Of a stretch of DNA of 64,000 nt, positions 53,719-63,969 are shown piece after piece. Source of the stretch: Triparma columacea (taxonomy: Eukaryota; Sar; Bolidophyceae; Parmales; Triparmaceae). The notes beneath the pieces were generated by a model, which had not been told where the DNA came from, searched no databases, and was given only the letters and a program-made list of their open reading frames with translations. A program made the translations under genes and the position numbers. Within the stretch, counting starts at the first letter, position 1. Each line of letters opens with the position of its first letter. The DNA is taken from NCBI GenBank assembly GCA_030267965.1, contig BRYA01000028.1, forward strand, positions 1 through 64,000, in the 5' to 3' direction.

Positions 53719-54839
53719 TTAAGCGCTCTCCTTGACCTTGTCGATGAGCCTCTGCACCGCCTCGATTCCCTTGTCCGTAAGCTTGTACTCCTTATTCAAC
53801 TCGACAGTCTTGAGGACAGCCTTCTCCGTGAGGTCCCCTACAATACCGAGGGCCTGGAGTCCCGCACCGACGATGTCGTACTCGTCGTTAATTTCAGTGA
53901 TCTTGGAGGTGGTATCGGCGAGGGCCTTCTCGACCTTGGAAACGGTCTCAGGGTCGACAGTCTCCGAGTCCTTAATGTTGTCGTAGCTAGGGGGTTCGAA
54001 GGGGGGGGGGGTGAGCGGGGGTTAGTTATGCTGACGTGTTTGGGTTGAATGAGTCATTGTCACATCCTTCCTCCTTCCTCACCTAGCCTGAAGGGCACTC
54101 TGGGATTTCTTGAGCACCTCGTACTTGTTGTCGAGCTTTACCACGTAGTTGTAAACCTCAAGGGAGGTCTTGGAGAGGTTCTTGATGATGTCTCCGACGT
54201 CCTCCTCGGTCTTGGAGGCAAAGTTAGCAAAGCCAGCTCCGATGGTGGCCCCAACAGGGCCTGCAACGGCGAACCCAGCAATGCCGCCAATTACTCCAGC
54301 AGTGAATTGCACACTTTCCTCGGAAATAGGAACAAGAGCGCCGCCGCTGGAGCTCGACGAGGAGGGGGGGGAAGGGGCGGAGGGAGCGGGAGCGGCTTCC
54401 TCAACCTCAGAAAAGAGAGGAGTTGATTTACGAGCAACGAACTGAAAGAAGGGGGGTAAATGGATAAAGGGGAAGAGAGGGTGAGCCAAAAGGATCCGAA
54501 CAACCACTATGAAGAGTTTTAAAGTCTTCCCACAATTTGTATTGAATGCGGTCGGTGGCAAAAGTCTCCCATTTTTCACCGAGGGAGCAACGTCGTGGCG
54601 CCAAAGTTGGTTCTATTTGGTAAATTCATAAGTGTCGATCCTTGAGTTACGGAGAAACACATTAATAAGCGACACAAGGATCGAAATCCACCCTCGTGGA
54701 GAAAGTTCGACTCGAACCAGAGACCATCGTATTTTTCCCCAACCAGGTACTTGCGGCCTCCAATACTCACAGTGTGCGAAGGAACGAACGCCCCAGCAGA
54801 CATAAGCATAGCAGCAACGATAACTTTGTTGAATAGCAT
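53719..54839 (-). CDS. Plastid-targeted glycine-zipper protein, unknown function
   Basis: Three exons on the minus strand, 54839-54771, 54441-54083 and 53986-53719, phases 0 and 2, give 231 residues. Exon 1 encodes a signal peptide ending in MSAGAFVPSHT, the chromophyte AFVP-type cleavage motif, and exon 2 continues with a transit-like FVARKSTPLFSE. After a Pro/Ser-rich linker there is a glycine-zipper hydrophobic stretch (VIGGIAGFAVAGPVGATIGAG), then two related helical halves each containing a 'LDNKYEVLKKSQ' or 'LNKEYKLTDKGI' type segment. I do not recognise the family. The location is inferred from the presequence, possibly a plastid membrane. It is head-to-head with the LHC gene. Confidence 0.7.
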
Positions 54840-55000
54840 GGTTAAATCCTATATAAATGTACTATTTTTTTCCAGTTTCTGGTTCTGGGTTGTGGAATGT
54901 GGAGACGTCCAAGACGAATCCTCGAGCTCAACAACCCCACCCTTGAATTTGTGAGTGCAATCGTGATTTTTCGGCTTTCAAATTTGCTACACAGATCACT

Positions 55001-55015
55001 TATATATATATATAT
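55001..55015 (+). promoter_or_regulatory. TATA-like element upstream of the LHC gene
   Basis: An alternating TATATATATATATA run at about 55001-55014, about 130 bp upstream of the LHC ATG at 55143, in a 303-bp head-to-head region. The distance allows a 5' UTR of roughly 100 bases. Confidence 0.4.
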
Positions 55016-55142
55016 TCCTAGTGTGCGAAGAGAAGCTCGTAAATCCTCTTCATTTGTCATTTTACAGCCCCCACCTCGCCGCATCTGTCACCCTTTCCAC
55101 TTCATTTTCTCACTCACTCTTCATTGTCGCACAGAAACGATA

Positions 55143-55945
55143 ATGAAGTTCGCTCTCTTTGCTTCCCTTATTGCTTCCGCTTCCGCGTTTGCTCCAGCTG
55201 CCTCCACCAAGGCCTCAACTGCTCTCAAGGTGAACGAGCTCGAGGTAAGGATCATCCAAGGTGGGGTGGTAGGCCCTTGCACACGCCACGGTTCCACAGA
55301 TGAGAGAGAAGCGAGTATCCCCCTGACCCTCTTTTCCCCCCCTCCTCCCCCCACAGCTTGGAAACACTGCCCCCCTCGGCGTGTATGATCCCCTCGGATG
55401 GCTCGACTCTGAGCCTGAGGCCTTCGAGCGCCGCCGCGCCGTCGAGAGGAAGCACGGTCGCATCGCCATGGCCGCCGTCGTCGGAACCATCGTCCACAAC
55501 AACGACATCGAGTTCGACGGCTACCTTTCCCCCTCCAACAACCTCAAGTTCTCTGACATCCCCAACGGAGTCGACGGCATCCGCGCCATCCCCACCCAGG
55601 GACTCCTACAGATCCTCTTCTTCTTCGCCCTCGTCGAGCTCGCCTGGATGCCCGCCTCCCAGTACGACGGAGACTACGGCGTCGGGTGGTTCGGGAAGAA
55701 CATCAAGGACCCTGAGGAGAAGGTGAGGACAAAACTTCATGAAAACGAAGGAATNNNNNNNNNNNNNNCCCCCCCCCCCCCCCTCGCAGGCCCGCAAGCT
55801 GAACGCCGAGCTCAACAACGGGCGCGCTGCAATGCTTGGAATTATGGGTAACATGGTCGCGGAGGTCCTCACCGGCCAGACCATGGCTGAGCAGTACGCG
55901 GCGGGGCACTTCTCACCGTTCGGAGACGGGGAGGGGGTCTTCTAA
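55143..55945 (+). CDS. Fucoxanthin-chlorophyll a/c light-harvesting protein (LHC)
   Basis: Three exons, 55143-55244, 55357-55722 and 55790-55945, all phase 0, encode 207 residues. The presequence MKFALFASLIASASAFAP is a textbook chromophyte plastid leader (signal peptide plus AFAP). First helix: RRAVERKHGRIAMAAVVGTI, with the chlorophyll-binding ERKHGR. Second helix is hydrophobic (LLQILFFFALVELAWM). Third helix: RKLNAELNNGRAAMLGIMG. LHC proteins bind chlorophyll a/c and fucoxanthin in thylakoid membranes. A 14-N gap (55755-55768) falls in the second intron next to a C homopolymer; exon joins and frame are still intact. Confidence 0.95.
55755..55768. other. Assembly gap (14 N)
   Basis: Short run of N followed directly by a C homopolymer, within the second intron of the LHC gene, just upstream of the CAG acceptor. 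Confidence 0.98.
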
Positions 55946-56101
55946 ATTCGGGAAGCGACGATCGTGACTATCAAAAGCCTAGCGAAGAACGGGATATGAC
56001 TAGCCGGGGCACTTCCCCAGGTATCAACTTGCAACGTAAAAGCAATAGTTTTCTTGCGAGTGAAAAAAGTGTAATTTCCATTTGCTTTCCGCCTCCGCCC
56101 C

Positions 56102-57847
56102 TTAGCACCCCCCAACTTCGTCAATTTCCACCGGTATAAATTGTATCCCAAGCATTTTCCTCCAGCTTTCTAATTTCCCTTCTTCCCCATACCCTACAAT
56201 CGATATGACCGTCCCCTTCCTCCCCGCTCTTCCCACTCTTCCCGCAATATGCGTGTACGAGTCCACGCTCCTTGCCTTCCCCACAACCAGTACATTCGTA
56301 AGGTCCAGGTCCAGTCCCCGAACCATGTCCTCCCCCGTTACGCAGCAGAGGTTATCTGTCTCTCCCCCCCCCCCCCTACCCGCCGCCGCCTCCTGTAGCT
56401 GCACAGGTTTCGGTTCGGCGCCAAGGAAGGTAAGAGCACCAAGGCTGTCCTTCACGTTAAGCCCGCACTCCTTCGATAGTACTATGAGTGTCCTCCTACT
56501 CTTCGTTTTCCCCAGCTCCCTAGTAAGCTCGGCGGCAGCTGCTAGAGCCTTACCACCACCACCCTCAACCTGTACGAAGTAATGTTCGACAGTGTCAGGT
56601 ATAAAGACCTTCCTCCCCTCCCCATCCTCCTCCTCTTCCTCTTCCTTTAAATTCTCACCCACACCAAGTTGCGGGTGGTTCTCTAAAAGCTTCCCCCCAG
56701 GTACGTCGAAACCGTCACCCCTAACAACAACAGGGTCCATATAATTGAGCCCTAAAACCCTGCAGAACTCCCTCCTCACGTTCCTACCGACAGTGGCGGA
56801 CGCACCGACAACGACAACACGACCGGCTCTTGCGCGTGCGATGTTTGCGGATATTAGAGCGGCTGATTTCTCATGTCTATGCCCACCCTCACGTCCTTTA
56901 AATTCCTTTCCACCTTTGTTCTTCCCGGATTGTCTCCTTTTTTTCTCCAGTAATAATCTATCGATTTCATCCACAACGAGAAACCCGACACTTGCATAAA
57001 ACCTTTCAACCAAAGGTGGTGGTGTCGGTGATATCCCCCCATCACCTCCTCCCCTCGTTAAGCTTTTATGTATGGCTTTAGCGCTCCCAATATATATCGT
57101 TGAAGTTCTCTCTTCGCTTGGCGAAGCGTCCTCAGGTGACGTTAAAGACTTAACACTCGTTGAAAGTAGGTGAAGGTTCTGAGGTGGGGATACAACCGCT
57201 ACCTTTAAGTCCACCCCTCTAACGTAACCCGAGGATTTTATTACCGAGGTTAGGACTGCGGATACTTGGTATGCTAACTCTGTTGTGGGGGTTATTATGC
57301 AGGCGTTCTGGGCTTGTTTTACTTTCTGGATTACTGAGGGGGGGGAGTAGAGGTTTAGGTAGGTTAGGAGGGGGATTATGTAGGCGAGGGTCTTCCCTGA
57401 ACCGGTGGAGGAGTGGATTATGAAGGGGGGGGAGGTGGATACGGTGGAGGGGGAGAGGAGGTTGGGGGAGAGGAGGTTGGACTGGATGGGGGTTAACGTG
57501 CTGGATTTTAGGGTTTCTGTGAAGTACGTTTGGAGGGCGGGGGGGAGGCGGGATATGGAGTTGTCTGTAGTGGTAGTGGTAGAGGGGGTGGAGGAGGAGG
57601 AGGAGGAGGAGGAGGTTGAGGTTGAGGTTGGGGTTGAGGTTGTCTGTTCTGTTGGGGCCTTGGTTGGTTCGGTAGGGGGGTTGTTGGAAACTGGTGCGGC
57701 GGAAGATTCGCCTTCCTCCCCCTCTTTGCCTTTGCTGGCCGCCTCTGCTAGTATGTCGTCTCTGAGCAATTTGGCCAGTTTCTTCTTGCCTCCCTTTGCG
57801 GTGATTCCTCTGTTTGTTAGCTCCTCCTTCAGAGCGTCGTTTGACAT
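56102..57847 (-). CDS. DEAD-box RNA helicase with N-terminal SAP domain
   Basis: Intronless, 581 residues. A SAP-like motif (about 1-35; LKEELTNRGITAKGGKKKLAKLL) precedes a Thr/Ser/Pro-rich linker. The helicase core has TPIQ (Q-motif end), STGSGKT (motif I, 147-153), PTTELAYQ (Ia), VDEID (II, Asp293-Glu294, an Ile in place of Ala), GASAT (III), DMVRGLDL (V) and HIAGRVGRAGR (VI). ATP-dependent RNA remodelling is expected. SAP motifs bind nucleic acid. The second helicase domain is compact and carries acidic and Gly insertions. Similar SAP/DEAD proteins occur in plastids and mitochondria, but no clear leader is visible here. Confidence 0.88.
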   Translation of the reverse strand: MSNDALKEELTNRGITAKGGKKKLAKLLRDDILAEAASKGKEGEEGESSAAPVSNNPPTEPTKAPTEQTTSTPTSTSTSSSSSSSSTPSTTTTTDNSISRLPPALQTYFTETLKSSTLTPIQSNLLSPNLLSPSTVSTSPPFIIHSSTGSGKTLAYIIPLLTYLNLYSPPSVIQKVKQAQNACIITPTTELAYQVSAVLTSVIKSSGYVRGVDLKVAVVSPPQNLHLLSTSVKSLTSPEDASPSEERTSTIYIGSAKAIHKSLTRGGGDGGISPTPPPLVERFYASVGFLVVDEIDRLLLEKKRRQSGKNKGGKEFKGREGGHRHEKSAALISANIARARAGRVVVVGASATVGRNVRREFCRVLGLNYMDPVVVRGDGFDVPGGKLLENHPQLGVGENLKEEEEEEDGEGRKVFIPDTVEHYFVQVEGGGGKALAAAAELTRELGKTKSRRTLIVLSKECGLNVKDSLGALTFLGAEPKPVQLQEAAAGRGGGGETDNLCCVTGEDMVRGLDLDLTNVLVVGKARSVDSYTHIAGRVGRAGRKGTVISIVGYGEEGKLESWRKMLGIQFIPVEIDEVGGC

Positions 57848-58671
57848 GGAGAGGAGAGGGGTTAAGATCTCATCATCTTGGGTTGGGTGGGTGGGGGAAT
57901 GGTTTGGGGAGGGAGGGGGGTTTGAGTGAGTGGTTTGAGTGAGGGTTTGGGAAGTGTGGCTTCAATTCAAGGTTACGTATTTCTCAGTGTGTTTTGTAGT
58001 GTGTTTTGAGTGTGTTTGTAGTGTGTGGTGGTGTGGTGGATTGTGTTTTGAAGTGCTTTGTGTGTGCTTGTGCTTACTGCTTGTGCTTACCTTGTATTTT
58101 ATCGTGTGTACTTCCAATACTTCCAATACTCTCTAAATATTCATTATTTGAAGGATTGTTACTGTATAGTCTAGTGCTGCTGTATTTATTGTAGGATTTG
58201 TTGTATTTCTTGTCCTTAAATGTCTGCATAAGAGTCAGAGAAGGTCTCAAGTCGTGTTGATGGATTGGATGAGCTGAGCAAATTGATGAAATTGACGAAA
58301 TTGAGGGATTTAATCCACACACACCACATCTATATGATATACATGTTGATAAGATTGACAAAATGAGGATTAAAGGTAACATTTCAGACAATTTGAACTA
58401 TTTTTGTGACGGGTGCTTTAAAGGACTGATTCCGACTCTGCCGGAGTGGGAGCCAAAATCCCCTTCCTAATTCCTGACTTTTCTACTCACTTTTCTCCAC
58501 TTTTCTAGGAACGCCTTCCTACTCACTCACAAATACAACCTTCATAAACACAAAACACAAACACAAAACAACAAAAGGCTCGAGGAAAGGATCCCCAAGA
58601 GACCTCAGAAAGGATCACAAAAGAGACCTCAAACCCTCGTCAACACCGTCATCAGCACCGTCATCAACACC
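57848..58671. promoter_or_regulatory. Divergent intergenic region with GT-rich low complexity
   Basis: An 824-bp head-to-head region. About 57860-58100 is T/G-rich (GTGTGTTTTG-type words). 58110-58400 is more AT-rich and unremarkable. No gene or clear core promoter motif was recognised. Confidence 0.4.
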
Positions 58672-60469
58672 ATGAGCACAGAAACTCCAGAAGAAGATAC
58701 TCCCAAAACATCAGAAGAAGTGCCCCCAGCGTTCACCTTTGGTGTCTCCCCAACCTCATCTTTCACCTTTGGTGCCTCCCCAGCCTCATCGTGCCCTTCC
58801 CCTCCCCAGCCCTTCGCCTTCTCCCCTCCTCCCTTCTCCCCCTCCTCTGCAACCTCAACCTCATCAAAATCCTTCACCAATCCCTCCCTCTCCATCTCCC
58901 CCTCTGCAGCCTCGCCTTCTCCTTTACAACCATCCACCCATCACTCACGCGCCCCTCCTTCACGATCCTCCAACCGTCGATCACGGTCTCGTCGTATTCG
59001 GCCTCCCACACGGACCACACCACAGACCCACCTCCTCCCACCTTCTCAGGAGGAGGAGACCAAGCCACCCGCCCAGCCTCACGCTCAGGTGACCGAGGAG
59101 GAGACGAAGCCACCTGCACAGCCGGAGTCAACCCGTTACGAAGGTCCGCAGATCCCAACGCAAACGCATGTCATTGGCGGAGACTTGGACATCCCGAATT
59201 ATAAGGACGATGAGTTTGCTGTATCGGACTCTGATAAGAAGTTCTTTGAAATTCGGCGTCGTCGAATCCGCCAGCAGCGGCAAAGGCAGCGGGGGGGTTA
59301 TGAGGAGGAGAAAGAGGAGGAGGAAGAGGAGGAGGGAAAGGAAGAAGAAGAGGAGGAGGAAGAAAAAGAAGAGGAGGAGCAGTACCCTACCAAATTTCCT
59401 AGGGTTGTGTGTGTGTGTGGTGGGTGTCAATCATGCCGAATGAGCGTTATGAATGATAAGGACAAGTATGATGATGAGAATGCGTTTTGGGAGGAGGAAA
59501 ATTCCGAGTCCGCCGAGGAGGAGGATCCCTCGTCCGAGGAGGAGGGTTCCGACGAGGATCTACCACCGCTGCACTCGGATTCTTCGTCAGACGACGAGGA
59601 TGAGGATTCTGTAAGTGAAACATATTAATAATATCCTCCGCCCCCATTGCCTCCTTCAGGTTAAGCTCACCCCAACCCCCCCCCCCCTTCTCCCCCCCCA
59701 GCCTTTACCCTCCTCGTCCCCCCCCGACGTTCCCATTCGTCTCAACGTGAAGCAGACTCTAACCTCCACAATCCTCCACCTAACCTGTCCCTCCTCAACC
59801 ACAATCCTCGAGTTAAAAAACCTCCTCCTTACCCACCACCTCCAATCCCCCATACCCGTTGAAAGGATGAGACTTATATACAACGGTGCTATAGCTACGA
59901 ACGAAAGCACGCTAGGGGGTGGGGAAGGGGGGTTGAATGTAGGGAATTGGGGTGGTAACACTTTACACTATGTACCGAGACCTCCTGCACAAGCAAGTGC
60001 ACAGGATGATGGCGACGATAGTACAAGGGGGAATGAAGGGACGAGTGAAGAAGAAGAGGACGGGGAGGAGGAGGATGAGGAGGATGATGTACCGCAACTT
60101 GTGAAGAGGGAACCACCAAGGGAAAATGAAGGGGGGGGGAGGGGGACATCTACAGTTGGAGCAAGTGCAGCAGCGGGGGCCGCCGCGGGTGCGGCAAGTG
60201 GAAGCGGAGGGGGGAGGAGGGGGGGACAGAGGAGGATAGGGAGGAGGGACTTTAGCGAGAGGTTCGCTAGGGCGCTCGACGTTAGTGCGGAGCAGGGTCG
60301 GGGGGGGGGGAGGAGGGACCGTGGCCCCGTGGCAGGTAATGGTAATGACGGTACTACTGAGAGGAGGAGGAGGAGCAACACACACACAAGAACGCACACA
60401 CACACTACACGACACAACACACACACGCATACGCATGTGCATACACACGTGCATACACACAATGACAAC

Positions 60470-60503
<34 letters not shown>

Positions 60504-61688
60504 ACACAACGAATAGGAGGTTTCACTTTCTGCCTCCCAATCCTTCGCTCAACTTGGGGCCCAACCCTGCGCTCAACTTGGGGGGAGAAACGCCCCTCTT
60601 TAGGATCCTGGCTCTTGACACTGACTGCTCCCCCGTGCAGATGGACCTAGTCCACCTACTGAACCAGATGGCAAATCTGGAGCAGAAGGTGAGAAGGTCC
60701 AGGCGTTCAATGCGACTAAAATAAACTTAACACTCCCCCTTCCCCCACAGATCGCAGTCGAGAAGAACCGCCCCCTCGAGAAGCCCAACGTCTCAGACTT
60801 CCTGAGCTCCGTCACTCTCCCCCAAGCATACCCCAACTACTTCCTACAAACCTACCAGCCCTCGTCCTCAAACGACCCCTACTTCAGAGAATACGGCCAT
60901 GGCGACAGTGGTGCATTTGAAGCACAGGTGCACTTGATGGTTAGAACGGACTGCTGGGGGGCAGAGGCTTACCAAGAGTGCACCAAGCTTATTGTGAATG
61001 CAGCGAGATCACTCAACACGGAATTAGAACACTATCAGAGGTGAGGAGAGATGAGCGGGGAGGGGGGGGTATTCTTTGAGTAGCGCACTAAATTCTCAGT
61101 CATGTCATGCATCGCAGACTCGTAGCGGAAGGACTCGGAACACCCAACAACACTGACAGCTTGGAGAACTTCACAGAAGGGTTGAGCATCATGAGACAGC
61201 TGGGAAGTGTCAACGAGGGTGTGGCCAGGATCATCGAGACCTCGTACCGCAACCCCACGTGGTACGATTTGAGTTCTTCACAAACAAGCAGTGACTCATT
61301 GGAAGGAGAGTGGAACGTCTCGATGCTGACACCTTCTGGACCCGTCGTAGGGGAAGTCAAGGTATTACCTAAGGAAGCAACCGGGCGGCTTTGGGGTTCA
61401 GAGCGGGTTAAGACATCGGGGGAGGACACGCTGGGGTTGGGAGAAGAAGAAATAGAAATCCTGGACGACTTCTCAACAAACGTTAGGAGGCGGTACCTCA
61501 AAATTAAGGGCGTCAGGTACGCGATTACGAGGGTTGACCGTGAAACGACGACGAAGGGAGACTTTGACGAAGCTGTGACTATGAGGGTCTTCTGGGCGAA
61601 TGTGGCGGACCAAGGATTCACGAGGAGGGGGGGAGAGAACAACATTTTCAGGCATGACTTCGAGTGGACGAGAAAGACGGAGACATAG
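58672..61688 (+). CDS. Large ubiquitin-like-domain protein, unknown function
   Basis: Four exons, 58672-59610, 59702-60688, 60751-61040 and 61118-61688, phases 0, 0 and 2, give 928 residues. Exon 1 is disordered: Phe-Gly/Ser-Pro repeats, then a long Glu/Asp tract and a Cys cluster (CVCGGCQSC). Exon 2 starts with a ubiquitin-like fold (PIRLNVKQTL, TTILELKNLLL, VERMRLIYNGAI), then Gly/Arg tracts and His/Thr/Asn runs encoded by AC and AAC microsatellites. Exons 3-4 are globular (FLSSVTLPQAYPNYF, LNTELEHYQRLVAEGLG, MRVFWANVADQG). The layout recalls BAG6/Scythe-type UBL proteins, but no BAG domain was recognised. An alternative acceptor at 59660 also keeps the frame. Confidence 0.6.
60375..60512. 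repeat. Coding microsatellites (AC)n and (AAC)n
   Basis: ACACAC/ATACAC tracts (about 60380-60460) and AACAACAAC tracts (about 60464-60512) within exon 2 of the ubiquitin-like-domain gene. They encode Thr-His and Asn runs and are likely length-polymorphic. Confidence 0.85.
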
Positions 61689-61773
61689 GGGGTGGAGGGG
61701 GGGGAAAGAGGAACAGTGAACAGTGAACAGTGTGTGATTAGTTTATTCGGCAAAATGTGAGGTCAATTCTTTT

Positions 61774-61864
61774 TTACCAATGAGAACGGTAGCCCAAAAC
61801 CCTTGCTGCGGTGGTACTCTTGTCCTTGACCTCGTCCAGCTCCAGAATTGGCGTTACGCAGCAA
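61774..61864 (-). pseudogene. Possible orphan terminal exon
   Basis: On the minus strand a CAG acceptor at 61865 opens a 91-nt frame ending in a stop at 61774: TPILELDEVKDKSTTAARVLG then YRSHW. Composition looks coding, but nothing upstream on that strand can supply the rest; an AT-rich tract begins about 40 bp away. It may be the last exon of a gene broken by insertion or deletion. I do not recognise the protein. Confidence 0.3.
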
Positions 61865-61899
61865 CTGAACCCTAACCCCAATTACAAGGGACGTAAGAA

Positions 61900-62345
61900 G
61901 GTCTAAGAATATTGACAAATGTTACGCTCTTAACGAAGAAAGCGTTTGTTTGTCAACAAAAATCGCCTTTGCCTCGCAACATTTTTCAAAAGTCTTCTAA
62001 ATTCTTTACTGATATCTCAATATCTTTATATTAGTATAAAATTTCCTTCATTGATTTATTATTGTACAACAAGTCATATAGCAAAATATTTTACACCTGG
62101 GAAATTTGAAATATTTATTTAGGTGATATAAACATACAAAATGATTCGAAATACAATATAGTAAATTAATTGCATTGATTAAGTTCATTTGAGACATTAC
62201 TAAAATTATATTCTTGAGCTGTCAAAACAAGTTTAATGTTATCATATATACTAAATTAGTTTATAATATTGATTGTTTATATGAATATATTTTGTAGGTA
62301 TAAAAAATAGACAATTCAATTTTTCCGATTTTCGATTTGTGTCAG
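61900..62345. other. AT-rich island without genes
   Basis: About 450 bp, far poorer in GC than everything around it, with no usable ORF in any frame. It is bordered on the left by an AACCCTAACCCC telomere-like motif (about 61868-61880). It is the only tail-to-tail gap in the window that is long (839 bp between the flanking stop codons, 61689-62527). Confidence 0.7.
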
Positions 62346-62527
62346 AATTACGTTGTAATGGACTGTTGAGGGAGTAGCCATCTCTCGTAGGGCACGTGGA
62401 CATGGGTCAAGCTCAGTCGACGAACCCGCATTCGTTACGAACGTAGGATTAGGGAGTTCATTTCTCCATTGAAGTGGACTCTATGTGCTAATCGTAACAA
62501 AGCCCCAGCTCACAACCAACTCAATTG

Positions 62528-63673
62528 TCAACAAACAACATTTCTCTTTCGTTTCTTACTTGCATCTTCCCCCCCCCCCTCCTCCTTGTCCCACCTCTCC
62601 CTAATTTTCCTTTCGCCCCTCTCCGTCCTTTCTATTAATCGTCTCTTAACTTCCTCTGCGATTCCCCCCAGATTCTCAAAGAAACTTTCACAAAACAACC
62701 CCCCTGCCTCTTCCTCCCCACTATAACCCCTATCCCAAATTTCAGTCATAACCCAAATTTCTTCGTCCCCGAGGTCCTCCTCCCACACCCTCCCCTCCAT
62801 TCCGTCCAAGCACTCTCTCCTTACCCCCGCTTCATCTCTAAGCCTCACACACTCCTTCAACCCCCCCTTCCCTTCCCCGACCTTCTCTAAGAATCCGACC
62901 TTCCACTCCTCCCACTTCCTCCACTCTTCATATCCCCTCTTACAAGCCTCCATACCCCCTCCCCCTCCCTCCCCGTCTAACCAAAAATTGATTCCTATAG
63001 TATTCCTCAAACTCCCCACCTCGTGAGGCGTGAAGGCAGGAATCATGACCTCCCCCCCTTTCCCTACCCTCAAAACTATCGGCTTCACCCTCCCCTCCCC
63101 TCCCCCCTCTCCCCCTCTACACCTCTCAATTTCAAGGTGATGAGGGTCCCTCCCTTTCCCCATCTTCACCTCCCACCCACCTTCCACATCCTTCACCCAA
63201 ATAACCACTACCTTCTCCCCCGCAATAACCCTAAGAACGTTGTCTCGACTGTCGTAGTGAACGTTGCTATAAGTGTCTGTAAAGGCAATCCAGATGTTTG
63301 TCTCTCCCTCCTTCCATCCCCCGCACGCGAAAGGAACCTGAGCTGCGTATACCTCCTTCAAACCATTGTACTTCCTCCTTACGTCCCGAGCTGTCCGGCC
63401 CCGAAGTCTATCATCTGTCCTGACAACCTCCCCATCGGATCCCTTCACTGTGAAGGTGCAGTGGGTGGGAATCGAAGGGATTTGGAGGAATTCTTCTACT
63501 TCTTTATCGCTGACGTCACATTCTTTGCGATGACATCCCTCGTTTATCCCACATTGTCGTATATTTCCAACAAATTCATTGACACTCATTTTCACCTCGG
63601 CGACATTTCCAGAATGAGTCTCTAGAGAAAGATCAAGAGCTCTAAAATCTGGAACCGAGAAGAAAGTCGCCAT
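62528..63673 (-). CDS. JmjC / cupin_8 2-oxoglutarate-dependent oxygenase-like protein
   Basis: Intronless, 381 residues from the first ATG at 63673 (a TTG-started extension to 63862 is not used). The Fe(II) site is visible as VHYD (His139, Asp141) in NIWIAFTDTYSNVHYD, followed by NVLRVIAGEKVVVIW, with the distal His217 in MIPAFTPHEVGSLRNTIGINFW. This is the JmjC/FIH-like cupin arrangement. Members hydroxylate or demethylate proteins, tRNA or histones using 2-oxoglutarate. The C-terminal 140 residues are charged and Gly-rich and do not match a known domain. No signal peptide. The substrate cannot be assigned. It is head-to-head (99 bp) with the last gene. Confidence 0.8.
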   Translation of the reverse strand: MATFFSVPDFRALDLSLETHSGNVAEVKMSVNEFVGNIRQCGINEGCHRKECDVSDKEVEEFLQIPSIPTHCTFTVKGSDGEVVRTDDRLRGRTARDVRRKYNGLKEVYAAQVPFACGGWKEGETNIWIAFTDTYSNVHYDSRDNVLRVIAGEKVVVIWVKDVEGGWEVKMGKGRDPHHLEIERCRGGEGGGEGRVKPIVLRVGKGGEVMIPAFTPHEVGSLRNTIGINFWLDGEGGGGGMEACKRGYEEWRKWEEWKVGFLEKVGEGKGGLKECVRLRDEAGVRRECLDGMEGRVWEEDLGDEEIWVMTEIWDRGYSGEEEAGGLFCESFFENLGGIAEEVKRRLIERTERGERKIRERWDKEEGGGEDASKKRKRNVVC

Positions 63674-63772
63674 AAGGAAAGGAGTTCTTCTACGATTACC
63701 AAAAATACTTCCACCAAAGTGGGGATTTTTTGCTTTCCCTTTTTGACAGTTCCAGGCCCCCCTCCAACCACT

Positions 63773-63969
63773 ATGTCTACTGTTTGCGCCCTTTTCATCC
63801 TCCTTAATGTGGCGATAGCAATAACCACTTTGACAGCCTTCGTAGTTCCCAATTCCGTACAAGCTCGTAACAAAAAGTTATCAGCCCTTACCTCATCGGA
63901 CATTGATGAAGAAGATACAAACAGACAGTGGGGCCTAGGAAAGAAACACCATTGGACAGGAGACAAAAG
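63773..63969 (+). CDS. Plastid-targeted protein, first exon only (runs off the window)
   Basis: ATG at 63773 opens MSTVCALFILLNVAIAITTLTAFVVP, a signal peptide with a chromophyte AFVVP cleavage motif, followed by a transit-like basic stretch (NSVQARNKKLSAL). The exon ends after residue 65 at AAAAG|GTGAGTC in phase 2, and the gene continues beyond 64000. The visible part does not reveal the function. A GTG-initiated extension to 63719 is not credible. Confidence 0.6.

Noticed and set aside
54690..54730. tRNA-like T-loop string (GGTTCGAGTCGAAC on the minus strand)
   Set aside because: No matching acceptor stem, D-arm or anticodon arm around it; it lies within an intron.
54849..54858. TATATAAA-type element just upstream of the glycine-zipper gene start
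   Set aside because: Only about 10 bp from the ATG, too close to act as that gene's TATA box.
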